From: Ilumatobacter fluminis
GTDB taxonomy: Bacteria; Actinomycetota; Acidimicrobiia; Acidimicrobiales; Ilumatobacteraceae
Assembly: GCF_004364865.1 (NCBI RefSeq)
Contig: NZ_SOAU01000001.1
Coordinates: 3,690,001 to 3,754,000 of the forward strand
DNA: 64,000 nt
Direction of reading: 5' to 3'
Positions 16,897 through 25,086 of this stretch are shown one piece after another (the first letter of the stretch is position 1; the number at the start of each line of letters is the position of its first letter). A model generated the notes under the pieces. The model was given only the letters and a program-made list of their open reading frames with translations, was not told the DNA's origin and made no database searches. Both the position numbers and the translations under genes were made by a program.

Positions 16897-17871
16897 TCAG
16901 AGGGTGGCGAACGAGGTCGGGCGGCGAAGGGCGCCGGCCAGTTCGTCGACGGCGCGTACGCGGTCACGTTCGGGGAGCACGAAGAGGAGCGACCCGTCGT
17001 GGGCCGCCGCCGCGTCGGCCGCGAACGGTACGAGGTCGAGATCGACCCCCGAGCTGCAGACGACGACCTGCGGGCCGTCGGGGCCGTCGCCGAGCGCCAC
17101 GCACGGCACCGGGTCCTTGAGGTTCGTCCGCGGCACCGGCGGCGCCACGGCGTGGACCGACTCGAGCCCGACGAGTGACGGGTCGTCGACGATCCGCCAT
17201 CGCACGAAACGCTCGGCACCGAGGCGGTTCAGCGGATGCTGCGGAGCGTCGACGGCGCGGTGTCGGGCGACGGTGTCGACGATGCGGGCGAGCGACTCGA
17301 CCGCGGGCACGTCGCCGTGCAGCATCTGGAACGCCTCGCGGTCGTGGGCACCGACGCCGACCTCGAGTCGGGTGGTGTCGGTGTGCGGATCGTCGGCCAC
17401 GCGACAGACCTCGAGACCGCGCACCTCGCCGACGAGAACACCGTGTTCGACCGACGGCTCGGCGCCGCCGTCGACGATCAGCTGACGGAACGATTCGTGA
17501 TGGGCGGGCACATCGGGCGCGTCGGGCAGCGGCTCGGCGAGCGCCGGCAACAGGGCGCGGCCGTCGGCGTGCCACACCTCGACGGGCATCTCGAACGCTC
17601 CCGCGCGTCGGGCCAGTTGACCGGTGGCCGACTCTGCCACCACGTGCACGCCGTTGGCGCCATTGCGCATCGCCCACAGCAGGGCGGCACCGAGGCGCCC
17701 GCCGGGTTGGTCGTCGAGCAGGACCCAGGCGTCGCCGTCGGCGAGGAGCGCGGCACCCGGGGCGAACTCGCTCGCCTCCGGCACCTCGTCGACGCCGAGG
17801 TGGTCACGCACCAGGGCGCGCAGCTTCAGTCCGTTGAGTCGGCTCCTCCGGGCGGCATCGTCCTCGCTCAC
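16897..17871 (-). CDS. Conserved-looking protein of unknown function
   Basis: 324-aa soluble protein that I do not recognise. The GTG at 17871 (MSEDDAARRSRLNGLKLRALV) is the likely start; the frame upstream of it is Ser/Pro/Arg-rich noncoding sequence. The sequence has normal amino-acid composition and codon bias for the window. It has an N-terminal segment resembling an alpha/beta domain (WVLLDDQPGGRLGAALLWAMRNGANGVHVV), and a repeated pattern of short strands ending in Val-Val-Cys-Ser-Ser-Gly. No signal peptide, no membrane helix and no catalytic motif is evident. It is 46 bp downstream of the divergently organised exported DUF1501 gene end, on the same strand, so the two may not be one transcript unit functionally. 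Confidence 0.65.
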   Translation of the reverse strand: MSEDDAARRSRLNGLKLRALVRDHLGVDEVPEASEFAPGAALLADGDAWVLLDDQPGGRLGAALLWAMRNGANGVHVVAESATGQLARRAGAFEMPVEVWHADGRALLPALAEPLPDAPDVPAHHESFRQLIVDGGAEPSVEHGVLVGEVRGLEVCRVADDPHTDTTRLEVGVGAHDREAFQMLHGDVPAVESLARIVDTVARHRAVDAPQHPLNRLGAERFVRWRIVDDPSLVGLESVHAVAPPVPRTNLKDPVPCVALGDGPDGPQVVVCSSGVDLDLVPFAADAAAAHDGSLLFVLPERDRVRAVDELAGALRRPTSFATL

Positions 17872-17917
17872 CGCAACGACGGTATCGGCGGCTGCCCGGC
17901 AGGCGGCGCGCGATGTG

Positions 17918-20428
17918 TCAGGGCACGAAGTAGCCGAGCACGTCGGCGACGAGGTCGCAGCCGGCGAGCGGATTGGCGAGGGAGACCGATTGCTGCTCTC
18001 CGACCCGGCAGATGACCAGGTTCGCGATCGTCTGCCCGGCGACCACGTTGAGATTCGAGGTCGAGGGCTCGGAACCGCCGCGAGGCCACACCGACACGTG
18101 GGAGGCACCGGCGACCTTGGTCGCGGTGACGTTCAACACGACGGCGGTCGCCGCAGCCGGCACGCCCTTGAGACCGGCGACCTGGAGATCGACGCGTCGC
18201 CCCGGGCCGAGTGGTCGCTTCGGTGCACCCGTGCCGTCGCGGGTGTCGAGCAGGCGTCGGGGCGCCATCGTGATCAATCGCTCGCCACCGTCGGCGAAAT
18301 AGCCGAAGACGTCACCGACGACGTGCGTCGAGGCACCGGTGGCGTCCATGCGGAGCTTGCCGCCGTCGCCGAGCTCGCAGATCACGAGGTTCGGGACGAC
18401 GTCGCCGGCGGCGAAGTTGACGTTCGACGTGGTCGCGGGCGTGCGCCCGGTCGGTGTGACCCGGAGGTGTCCTGGCTGATCGGGGTTGACGGCGGTGACG
18501 TTCACGACGACGGCCGTGGCGCCCGTCTTCGGGACCCCGGCCTTGCCGGCGACCTGCACGTCGACGGCCACGCCCGGGGCGAGTGCCCCGCGTCGCATGC
18601 CGGTGCCGTTGCGGGAGTCGAACAGGCGCTTCGGTGCGGTCGGGTTGAACTTCGCCCCGCCGTTCGAGCGACCGTCGGTGTAGCCGAAGACGTCGACGAG
18701 GCAGTGGGTCTGGCCGTTCGAGTTGTAGATCTCGATGTAGCCGTCGTCGCCGACCGCCATGGCGACGAGGTTCGGGACGGGCCGCCCGGGAACGGCGTTG
18801 AGGTTCGATGTCTCCGGTCGGTCGACGCGGCCGGGGTACACCGTGAAGTGCATCGGCTGCGTCGGCCGCACCGCGGTCACGTTGGCGATCACGGCGGTCA
18901 ACCCGGTGGCCGGGAGTCCGGCGGCGCCGGCGACCTTCACCCGGATGCGCTGACCGGGTCCGATCGGCTGACGGGGAGCACCGATGCCCTCGCGGGTATC
19001 GACGATGCGCACCGGCGAGACCGGGTGGAAGAACGACTTCCCGGTGGGGACCGGAGTCGGCGACGGGCTGGGGGTGACGGTGCCGCCGTCTCCGAGCACG
19101 ATGCCGTTGGGCGGCGTCGACCCGGGAGGACCGTGGAACAGCCCCAGCTGTTCGAAGTTGCCCCCGAGCACGTCCGACGAGCCGCCGCCCATCCAACCGT
19201 CGAGGATCGAGGCGTAGTACGAGCGGAAGTCGACGTGGTGGGCCATCCGGTCCCACCGACGGAGGTTGGCCAGCGACGGCTGCTGCCCGTACAGGCCGCC
19301 CTTCACGTTCGCGCCGATCACGAAGTGCGGCGCCGAGGTCCCGTGGTCGGTCCCGGCGCCGTCGTTGTCCCACGGGGTGCGGCCGAACTCGGAGAAGGTC
19401 ATGACGGTCACCCGGCTCGCCCATGCCGGATCGAGCACGGCGAAGAAGCGGCTGATGGCGGCGTCGAGTTCGGCCATGCGGTCGGCGTGCTGCCCTGGCT
19501 GGCCGGCATGGCTGTCGAAGTCGCCCCACCCGGCCGTGACGACGCGGAACCCGAGGTTGGCGTTGACGAGGCGGGCGGCGACCTCGAGCTTGGCGACGAT
19601 CTCGGCGTCGGGGAGCTGGTCCTCGTCGGGGATGACGGGGGCCAGGGTGCGAGCCAGGTCGAGCTGGTCGACGAAGGCCTGTCCGACGGGTGCACGCCAG
19701 CCGGCGCCTGCACCGCCGGCCATCGCACGGATCGCGGCGTACTGACGCTCGGAGCGGGCGTCGGTGGCGCTGCCGTAGCCGGGCCGGGACGCGCCGACCA
19801 CGGTGCCCTTCTTGTGGTTGCCGACGAGGTGGAGCGGCACCGACGTGCCGACCTCGGCCGCGGCGTAGAGGTCGTTCGTGCCGCCGAGGTAGCCGTCGAG
19901 CCATCGGCCCATCCACCCGCTCGACGGGAGCGCATTCGGGCGGCCCGCCATCCAGTACGCCATCGAGTTGAAGTGCGACAGGTCGGGGTTCGCGTAGCCG
20001 ATGCCCTGCACGACGGCCAGGTGGCCGTCGTCCCACGCCCGCTTCAGCGTCGGCAGGTTCCCGTTGAGGCCCTGCGACGAGTTCAGGCGGAGTGTCTGGT
20101 TCGCCGGGATCGCCAGGCCACCGTGCATCTCGGCGTAGTTCGGGTCGGTGAACGGAACGACGGTGTTGAGCCCGTCGTTGCCGCCGTACATGCCGATGAT
20201 GACGAGCACACCGTCGTCGGCGCCGATCGGCCCGGCGGCCCAGGCGCTCGGGTCGTGGCCGAAGGCGTGGTCGAGCAGCGATCCGCTGCCACCGGCGACG
20301 ACGCCGGCGCCGACCCCCATGCCGACGAGGCGCAGGAAACGACGACGGTCGAGCGCCGCGGCGGTCGGTTCTTCGTCGAACGACAGGTGACGCAGGGCGT
20401 CGGCGGTGGAGATGTCGGGGTCGAGCAT
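17918..20428 (-). CDS. Exported DUF1501 protein with three C-terminal surface repeats
   Basis: 836 aa. N-terminus: a twin-arginine-like signal LDRRRFLRLVGMGVGAG at residues 26-42 followed by a hydrophobic Gly/Ala stretch, so probably Tat-exported. Residues about 70-450 form a DUF1501 (sulfatase-like alkaline-phosphatase fold) domain with MYGGNDGLNTVVP, GYANPDLSHF and FSEFGRTPWDNDGAGTDHG, the last carrying metal-binding-type residues. Residues 467-836 are three ~120-aa repeats, each opening with (I/L)(V/L/F)D(T/S)R-G-G and closing with a DVFGY or DVLGY strand; such repeats are common at the C-termini of exported acidimicrobial proteins. A Pro/Ser/Thr-rich linker precedes them. The gene directly follows the DUF1800 gene with three bases between, and the two families are commonly paired. 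Substrate unknown. Confidence 0.88.
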   Translation of the reverse strand: MLDPDISTADALRHLSFDEEPTAAALDRRRFLRLVGMGVGAGVVAGGSGSLLDHAFGHDPSAWAAGPIGADDGVLVIIGMYGGNDGLNTVVPFTDPNYAEMHGGLAIPANQTLRLNSSQGLNGNLPTLKRAWDDGHLAVVQGIGYANPDLSHFNSMAYWMAGRPNALPSSGWMGRWLDGYLGGTNDLYAAAEVGTSVPLHLVGNHKKGTVVGASRPGYGSATDARSERQYAAIRAMAGGAGAGWRAPVGQAFVDQLDLARTLAPVIPDEDQLPDAEIVAKLEVAARLVNANLGFRVVTAGWGDFDSHAGQPGQHADRMAELDAAISRFFAVLDPAWASRVTVMTFSEFGRTPWDNDGAGTDHGTSAPHFVIGANVKGGLYGQQPSLANLRRWDRMAHHVDFRSYYASILDGWMGGGSSDVLGGNFEQLGLFHGPPGSTPPNGIVLGDGGTVTPSPSPTPVPTGKSFFHPVSPVRIVDTREGIGAPRQPIGPGQRIRVKVAGAAGLPATGLTAVIANVTAVRPTQPMHFTVYPGRVDRPETSNLNAVPGRPVPNLVAMAVGDDGYIEIYNSNGQTHCLVDVFGYTDGRSNGGAKFNPTAPKRLFDSRNGTGMRRGALAPGVAVDVQVAGKAGVPKTGATAVVVNVTAVNPDQPGHLRVTPTGRTPATTSNVNFAAGDVVPNLVICELGDGGKLRMDATGASTHVVGDVFGYFADGGERLITMAPRRLLDTRDGTGAPKRPLGPGRRVDLQVAGLKGVPAAATAVVLNVTATKVAGASHVSVWPRGGSEPSTSNLNVVAGQTIANLVICRVGEQQSVSLANPLAGCDLVADVLGYFVP

Positions 20429-20431
20429 GGT

Positions 20432-21796
20432 TCAGGCCAGATGGAAATCGGGGGCGACGAGGATCAGGGCGAGGAGGTCGGCTCGTTCCCACCGTTCCGA
20501 CGCAGTTGAATAGGCGACGAGCGCATCGCGACTCGCCGACGAGTAGGACAGGTGCATCAGCTCGAGGAATCGATCGACGAGATCGGCGGGGCGGTCCCGA
20601 TACGTCTCGTAGACCTCGGTCTTCGAGATGGTCCCGCCGGCGAGGTGGATGAGCTCGTCACCGTCCCAGTACCCGCGCATCGACTGCCATGCAGAACGAC
20701 GCGCCGACTCGGTTCGCTTCGCCATGGCAGACGCGTTGACCCAGTAGCCATTGTGCTTCCACCCCGACACGTTGGGTGGGAACAGCGGGCGCTGCCCCAT
20801 TCCCTCCATCAGCCAGAGCGGCGTACCGACCTCCGACCGCTGGCCCGTGGCGACGAGTGACGCCACGACGAACTCGACGGGCGTTCGCACTCGCCCGCTC
20901 GACACGTCGCTCGCATAGAACGCGTCGGACAGCAGCAGCGCTCGGAGCCAGGGTCGGATCTCGAAATCGTTGGCGAGCGCCACGTCCCGGAGGTGCGACA
21001 GCGTGGCCGGCGGGATGGGCGTTCCGGCGAACTCGGCCCACAGCTTCTTCGAGACGAACTCTGCTGCGACCGCACGGGTCTGACGTCCGGTGTTCGGCCC
21101 GACGGGCACCTGCCCGGCGCCGAGGACGACCTCGATCGTCTCCGCCCCGTGCAGCTTCGGGTCGCCGCCTTGGTTGATCGTCCGGCCGAGGTACTGCTTC
21201 GCCGAGCCGTCGTGCCAGTCGGCCCGCCAGACGTACTGGTCGGTGTCCCACTGGTCGGTGTGGCCGGTCCAGGCGGCGGTACTCGCCTCGACGTCGGCCT
21301 CGGTGTAGTTGCCGACGCCGAGCAGGAAGAGTTCCATCAGCTCGCGGGCGAAGTTCTGGTTCGGCGAGGTCGCCTTGTTCTGGTTGTTGTCGAGGTAGCG
21401 CAGCATTGCGACCTGGGTCGACATGGCGATGGCGAGGTCGCGTAGATTGCCGAGTCCGTCCGTGCGGAACAGGTCGATCTGCTCGCGCATCAGGGCGGCC
21501 GATCCGGCCTTGGTCAGGTCGGAGCAGAAGTGGCCGTGCCAGAAGAACGCCATCTTCTCCTGGAGCGGTTTCGGCGAGTCGTGCGCCATGCGGTCGAGCC
21601 AGAAGTGGGTCAGCTCGACACCGCGCTCCCAGTTCTCGGACGCAGTCAGAGACGCCGTCCCCGGGTTCACCGGCACGTCGAGGACGTTGTCGACGGCCTG
21701 GGCGAGGGTCAGCGGCGTCAGTTGGGCCACGCGGTCGGGGCGCGCCACGAACTCGGTCCGGCGCAGGAGGTGCTCGATCTGGGCGGTGTCGGCCAT
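20432..21796 (-). CDS. DUF1800 family protein
   Basis: 454 aa, start ATG at 21796 (MADTAQIEHLLRRTEF). DUF1800 hallmarks: HLLRRTEFVARPD at the N-terminus, MAFFWHGHFCSDLTKAG, NQNFARELMELFLLGVGNYTEADV (the most conserved block), PPNVSGWKHNGYWVNASAM near the C-terminus. No signal peptide is visible. The family is of unknown function, usually encoded beside DUF1501, as here (three bases apart), and presumably forms a complex or pathway with it. Upstream is a 187-bp region holding the rpmE terminator. Confidence 0.88.
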   Translation of the reverse strand: MADTAQIEHLLRRTEFVARPDRVAQLTPLTLAQAVDNVLDVPVNPGTASLTASENWERGVELTHFWLDRMAHDSPKPLQEKMAFFWHGHFCSDLTKAGSAALMREQIDLFRTDGLGNLRDLAIAMSTQVAMLRYLDNNQNKATSPNQNFARELMELFLLGVGNYTEADVEASTAAWTGHTDQWDTDQYVWRADWHDGSAKQYLGRTINQGGDPKLHGAETIEVVLGAGQVPVGPNTGRQTRAVAAEFVSKKLWAEFAGTPIPPATLSHLRDVALANDFEIRPWLRALLLSDAFYASDVSSGRVRTPVEFVVASLVATGQRSEVGTPLWLMEGMGQRPLFPPNVSGWKHNGYWVNASAMAKRTESARRSAWQSMRGYWDGDELIHLAGGTISKTEVYETYRDRPADLVDRFLELMHLSYSSASRDALVAYSTASERWERADLLALILVAPDFHLA

Positions 21797-21907
21797 ACGG
21801 TTCTCTCGACGTGTCTCTTCGTGTATCGACGGCCGCCCGACCGTGCTTGAGTCACTCGGGCCAGTTTGACCCAATCCTGAGGACTGTCGCGATCGCCCCG
21901 AAAACGA

Positions 21908-21940
21908 CGACACCGCCCCGGTGGGACCGGGGCGGTGTCG
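21908..21940 (-). terminator. Rho-independent-type terminator of rpmE
   Basis: Perfect 14-bp GC-rich stem CGACACCGCCCCGG / CCGGGGCGGTGTCG with a 5-nt loop. On the minus strand it follows the rpmE stop by 44 bp and is followed by GTCGTTTTCG, a short T run. Confidence 0.8.
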
Positions 21941-21983
21941 GCTCAGTTCGTTCGACGTGGATGCGGCGCTCGGGCCGCTGGCA

Positions 21984-22196
21984 TCACTTCTTGTCGCGAC
22001 GGCCGTAGCGCTTGTTGAAGCGCTCGACGCGGCCACCACTGTCGACCAGCTTCTGCTTGCCGGTGTAGAAGGGGTGGCACTCGTTGCACAGCTCGAGCAG
22101 CTGCTCGCCGGGGCTGGTCGACTTGGTCGTGAAGGTGTTGCCGCACGAGCACTTCACCGTGACGTCGGCGTACGTGGGGTGGATATCGGTCTGCAT
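21984..22196 (-). CDS. rpmE: Ribosomal protein bL31, zinc-binding type
   Basis: Large-subunit protein L31, 70 aa. It keeps the zinc site typical of the C+ paralogue: Cys at 16 and 18 (KCSCG) and Cys at 37 and 40 ([13 protein letters not shown]). The C-terminus is basic ([12 protein letters not shown]). Start ATG at 22196 with AGGAG nine bases upstream. Monocistronic, with its own hairpin terminator; a type A REP-like unit lies 75 bp upstream of the start. Under zinc limitation the C+ form is usually replaced by a C- paralogue, which is not in this window. Confidence 0.97.
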   Translation of the reverse strand: MQTDIHPTYADVTVKCSCGNTFTTKSTSPGEQLLELCNECHPFYTGKQKLVDSGGRVERFNKRYGRRDKK

Positions 22197-22347
22197 GATG
22201 CGAACTCCTGAGAAATCGGACGGTTGAGCTTACCGGAGAGAAACCCGACGCGCTCCCGGCGCATTCCCACCGAACAGAAGGGGTCAGGCACCTTCTGTTC
22301 GCTGCGCCGGGACGTGAAGCCACCGACATCGGAACAGAAGGTGCCTG

Positions 22348-23559
22348 GCTGGATTCCAGTGGTCAGTGCAACACGAGTTGGTCGAAGACTTCTAATGGTG
22401 TCAGGAAGCTGTGGCGTTTGCGTGGCCGGTTGTTGAGTTTGTGAGCGATCGCGTCGAGTTGTTCTTGGCTGAACTGGGACAGGTCACTGTCTCTGGGTAG
22501 GTATTGGCGTAGCAGCCCGTTGATGTTTTCGTTGCTGCCTCGTTGCCAGGGAGCGTGCGGGTCGCAGAAGTACACCTTCATGTCGGTGGCCATCGTGAAC
22601 CGGCGGTGAGCAGCCATTTCGGTGCCGCGATCCCAGGTGAGTGTTCCCTGCAGCACGGCCGGCAGGGTTCGGACACGTGCTGCGATCGCGTCCGCGACGT
22701 GATCGGCTTGTTTGGTGCCAAGTTTGGACAGCATCACGAGTCCGGTGGTGCGCTCCACGAGCGTGCCGACCTGGGAGCCGTTGTTGCGACCCATGATCAG
22801 ATCGCCTTCCCAATGGCCAGGCACCAGACGGTCCTCGATGTCGTCGGGACGTTCCGCGATCGACACCAGGTCCGGGATCGAGGACTGGTCCCGGTTCCGA
22901 GCCGTGACCGGGCGGGCCCGGCGATGCTGACGTTGAGTACGTAGACACGCAGCGAGTTCTTTACGGAGCCCGCCCCGACCATGCACATACAACGCTCGAT
23001 AGATCGTTTCGGGGGACACTCGCATCGTCTCGTCGTCGGGAAACTCGAGCACCAGCCTGGCACTGATCTGTTCCGGCGACCACTGCTCGAGATCAAGCCA
23101 GCACGCAACCACCATCGCCAGCAACGGGAACTGCTCGAACTTGAACAACTTCGGTCGCTTCGCACGCTGCTGAGCGGCCAGATGCGCAGCAACCGCCCGA
23201 TACTCGTCGCGGCCACCGTTGTTGTTGATCTCACGGCCCACCGTTGAACGATGCCGATCAATCCGACGCGCGATCTCAGCGTTGGAAACCCCTTCCACGA
23301 TCCCACGAGAGATCTCTTCCCGGCCGGTCAACGTCAACCGGCTCACTGATGTGTCACGAACCTGTTTCTCCACCTCGGGATCATGAGCAATCCGACGCAC
23401 CGTTGTCGAAGACAACCCGAACCGTCGAGCCACCCCAGCTTGTGTGTGACCATCGGCCACCAACAACCACACCCAACAACGAACCTCATCAGCAACACGC
23501 TGCCTCGGCATGAACACCTCCAAAAGATCAAGGTGTTGCAACGACCCTCGGAACCCAGC
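22348..23559 (-). mobile_element. IS30-family insertion sequence, complete
   Basis: 1212-bp element. The ends are imperfect inverted repeats: left GCTGGATTCCAGTGGTC, right (read inward) GCTGGGTTCCGAGGGTC. It is flanked by a 3-bp direct repeat CTG (22345-22347 and 23560-23562), in the 2-3 bp range known for IS30. It carries one intact transposase gene on the minus strand. The target is the loop of a REP-like hairpin, and the pre-insertion site can be reconstructed exactly, so the insertion is recent relative to REP decay. Third-position base use is less GC-biased than in flanking genes. Confidence 0.93.
22363..23511 (-). CDS. IS30-family transposase
   Basis: DDE transposase, 382 aa from the ATG at 23511 (MPRQRVADEV). 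N-terminal helix-turn-helix segments: AGVARRFGLSSTTVRRIA near 27-44 and NAEIARRIDRHRSTVGREI near 77-95, the second being the IS30 HTH. Catalytic core: first Asp in GHWEGDLIMG, second Asp in LTWDRGTEMA, Glu in GSNENINGLLRQYLP, all with IS30 spacing. Intact from start to stop, so probably functional. The stop lies 15 bp inside the left end of the element. Confidence 0.95.
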   Translation of the reverse strand: MPRQRVADEVRCWVWLLVADGHTQAGVARRFGLSSTTVRRIAHDPEVEKQVRDTSVSRLTLTGREEISRGIVEGVSNAEIARRIDRHRSTVGREINNNGGRDEYRAVAAHLAAQQRAKRPKLFKFEQFPLLAMVVACWLDLEQWSPEQISARLVLEFPDDETMRVSPETIYRALYVHGRGGLRKELAACLRTQRQHRRARPVTARNRDQSSIPDLVSIAERPDDIEDRLVPGHWEGDLIMGRNNGSQVGTLVERTTGLVMLSKLGTKQADHVADAIAARVRTLPAVLQGTLTWDRGTEMAAHRRFTMATDMKVYFCDPHAPWQRGSNENINGLLRQYLPRDSDLSQFSQEQLDAIAHKLNNRPRKRHSFLTPLEVFDQLVLH

Positions 23560-23573
23560 CTGACCCCTTCTGT

Positions 23574-24239
23574 TCAGGTGAGGGTTCGGTCGAGGAGGTC
23601 GACGAGCATGCGGGCGGTGGCACCCCAGATGGTCTCGTCGTCGAGCTGGAAGAAGTGCAGGACGTGGTCGGTCGGGCCCAGCTTCCAGCGTTCGCTGTGG
23701 TACGTGTCGGGTCGGGTCAGCTCGGCGAGCGGGACCCACAGCACTCGGTCGACCTCCATCGTCTGACCGGTGAGTTCCGGTCGGGCGGGGAGATCGATGG
23801 TGGCGACCTTCGGGACGATGTAGCTGCGGCTGGCGACGGTGTTGAGGTGCGACAGCTCGCCCCGGACCGCCACCCCCGCCGGTTCGAGCCCGACTTCTTC
23901 GTGGGCTTCACGGAGGGCGGCTTGGGTGGGCGTCTCGCCAGGATCGATCCGACCGCCGGGGAAGGAGATCTCGCCACGGTGGTTCCGCATCTCCCACGAT
24001 CGGCGGGTGAGCAGCACTTCGGGCCCCTCGGCACCGTCGGCCAGGGTGACCAGAACGGCGGAATGCTTCGCCCCGGCGAACGCCGGCAGGAGCGGCTCGT
24101 CGACCTCGGGCACGACCGACAGCACGCGGTCGAGCGTGGTCGTCGCGCCGGGTTCCCACCGCGGGGCGGGCCCGTACTCCCAGTCGGCGGGGCGGGGAAC
24201 GATCTGCTCGCCCCCGGCCCGGTACCCGGGCAGCGTCAC
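23574..24239 (-). CDS. Nudix hydrolase, CoA diphosphatase-like
   Basis: 221-aa Nudix hydrolase. The Nudix box is complete: GGRIDPGETPTQAALREAHEEVGL (catalytic helix with REAHEE) around residues 96-118. It is preceded by LLTRRSWEMRNHRGEISFPGG, which matches the extra upstream motif of CoA pyrophosphatases (LLTxRSxxMRxHxGxxSFPGG). Predicted to split CoA or acyl-CoA into phosphopantetheine and 3',5'-ADP. Start ATG at 24239, one base after the stop of a 55-aa reading frame, so the two are probably co-translated. The stop codon overlaps the REP-like unit that hosts the IS30 element. Confidence 0.88.
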   Translation of the reverse strand: MTLPGYRAGGEQIVPRPADWEYGPAPRWEPGATTTLDRVLSVVPEVDEPLLPAFAGAKHSAVLVTLADGAEGPEVLLTRRSWEMRNHRGEISFPGGRIDPGETPTQAALREAHEEVGLEPAGVAVRGELSHLNTVASRSYIVPKVATIDLPARPELTGQTMEVDRVLWVPLAELTRPDTYHSERWKLGPTDHVLHFFQLDDETIWGATARMLVDLLDRTLT

Positions 24240-24240
24240 G

Positions 24241-24408
24241 TCAGCCGGCGGGCGTCCAGCCCGAGGCGATCAGCTCGTCGAGGACCTCGGGCAGACCAGC
24301 GGTCTTGAGGTTCGCGAGCACCTTGCCGGGCAGCTGTTCGCCTTGCTCGAACTCTTCCCAGGCATCACGGAGCTTCTGGAGGTCGGGGGCAGGGCGCTCG
24401 AACGACAT
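24241..24408 (-). CDS. Small conserved-looking protein upstream of Nudix gene
   Basis: 55 aa from ATG at 24408 (MSFERPAPDLQKLRDAWEEF). Acidic, helical, Leu-rich, with no cysteine and no membrane segment. It ends one base before the Nudix start, and composition and codon bias match the neighbours, so it is probably a real small gene in a two-gene operon. I do not recognise a family. Between its start and the divergent ArsR-type gene lie 81 bp containing an operator-like dyad. Confidence 0.6.
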   Translation of the reverse strand: MSFERPAPDLQKLRDAWEEFEQGEQLPGKVLANLKTAGLPEVLDELIASGWTPAG

Positions 24409-24464
24409 GGGGACCAGCCTACGAGCGAGGGTCCGCCGATCGTGTGCCTCCGTTTGCGTTTCGT

Positions 24465-24496
24465 CCGGCATTTCCCTATCGTTCGAGAAATGTCGG
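24465..24496 (+). promoter_or_regulatory. Operator-like dyad overlapping the ArsR-type gene start
   Basis: CCGGCATTTC at 24465-24474 and GAAATGTCGG at 24487-24496 are inverted repeats (9 of 10 paired) with a 12-nt spacer. The right arm contains the ATG of the regulator gene (24490). The AT-rich arms stand out in a GC-rich background. A dimeric winged-helix protein bound here would block its own expression; autoregulation is inference. Confidence 0.6.
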
Positions 24497-25086
24497 ACGT
24501 TCCCCAATCGGTCGATGCTCGCACCGGCGTCCGCCGCGACTACGAGCTCGACGAGATGCTCGACCTCGACGAGCCGCAACAGCTCAAGGCGCTCGGCGAC
24601 CCGCTCCGGCTCCTGATCTGCGACCTGGTACTCGAGCGGGCCATGTCGGTGACCGAGATCGCAGAACGGGTCGGCCGCCCCAAGGGTTCGGTCGCCTACC
24701 ACGTCGACGTCCTCGTCGATGCCGGGCTGCTCCAGATCGTCCGCACCCGACAGGTGCGAGCGGTCGAAGAGCGCTTCTACGGGCGCACCGCCCTCACGTT
24801 CATGATCGAAGGCACCCCGGGCGAACTGGGATTCATCCGCGACGTCGTCGCCGAGGTCGACGGCGACCGACTCCGAGAGATCGCCGCCGCCGGCAAGGCC
24901 GACGACGAGGGGTGGGGTACGGCGACGTACCGGCACGCCCGGATCCCCCACGACCGGGTCGCCGAGTACACGCGACGCCTGCACGAGCTGTCGCTCGAGT
25001 TCGTCGAGGAGCCACGCGACGGCGACGTCGAGTTCGGCCTGTACATCGCCCTGTTCCCCACCAACCGACCGATCGGACGCTCCTGA
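24490..25086 (+). CDS. ArsR-type winged-helix transcriptional regulator
   Basis: 198 aa. The winged-helix DNA-binding domain spans residues 30-95: QLKALGDPLRLLICDLVLERAMSVTEIAERVGRPKGSVAYHVDVLVDAGLLQIVRTRQVRAVEERFYG, the helix-turn-helix being SVTEIAERVGRPKGSVAYHV. No ArsR metal-site CVC motif, so the ligand is not a classic ArsR metal. The C-terminal half (100-198) is a putative effector domain. One base overlaps the start of the MFS gene (TGATG), so regulator and exporter form one operon. An inverted repeat covers the start codon. Confidence 0.88.
   Translation: MSDVPQSVDARTGVRRDYELDEMLDLDEPQQLKALGDPLRLLICDLVLERAMSVTEIAERVGRPKGSVAYHVDVLVDAGLLQIVRTRQVRAVEERFYGRTALTFMIEGTPGELGFIRDVVAEVDGDRLREIAAAGKADDEGWGTATYRHARIPHDRVAEYTRRLHELSLEFVEEPRDGDVEFGLYIALFPTNRPIGRS

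Larger units (their letters stand above)
22272..23575. repeat. REP-like hairpin pair, type A (copy 3), interrupted by IS30
   Basis: Unit 1 at 22272-22300 is intact (arms GAACAGAAGG / CCTTCTGTTC, loop GGTCAGGCA). Unit 2 is split: its left part is 22332-22347 (GAACAGAAGGTGCCTG) and its right part is 23560-23575 (CTGACCCCTTCTGTTC). Removing 22348-23559 plus one copy of the duplicated CTG restores a perfect unit with loop TGCCTGACC. The right arm of unit 2 overlaps the stop codon of the Nudix gene (23574-23576), as unit 2 of copy 1 abuts the ABC-F stop. Confidence 0.9.

Noticed and set aside
17624-20509. A 961-codon plus-strand frame
   Set aside because: Antisense to the DUF1501 gene, which has a signal peptide, domain motifs and repeats on the minus strand.
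22343-23564. A 5-bp target duplication GCCTG for the IS30 element
   Set aside because: It would make the inverted ends asymmetric by two bases; CTG (3 bp) gives matching GCTGG ends and fits the known IS30 range.
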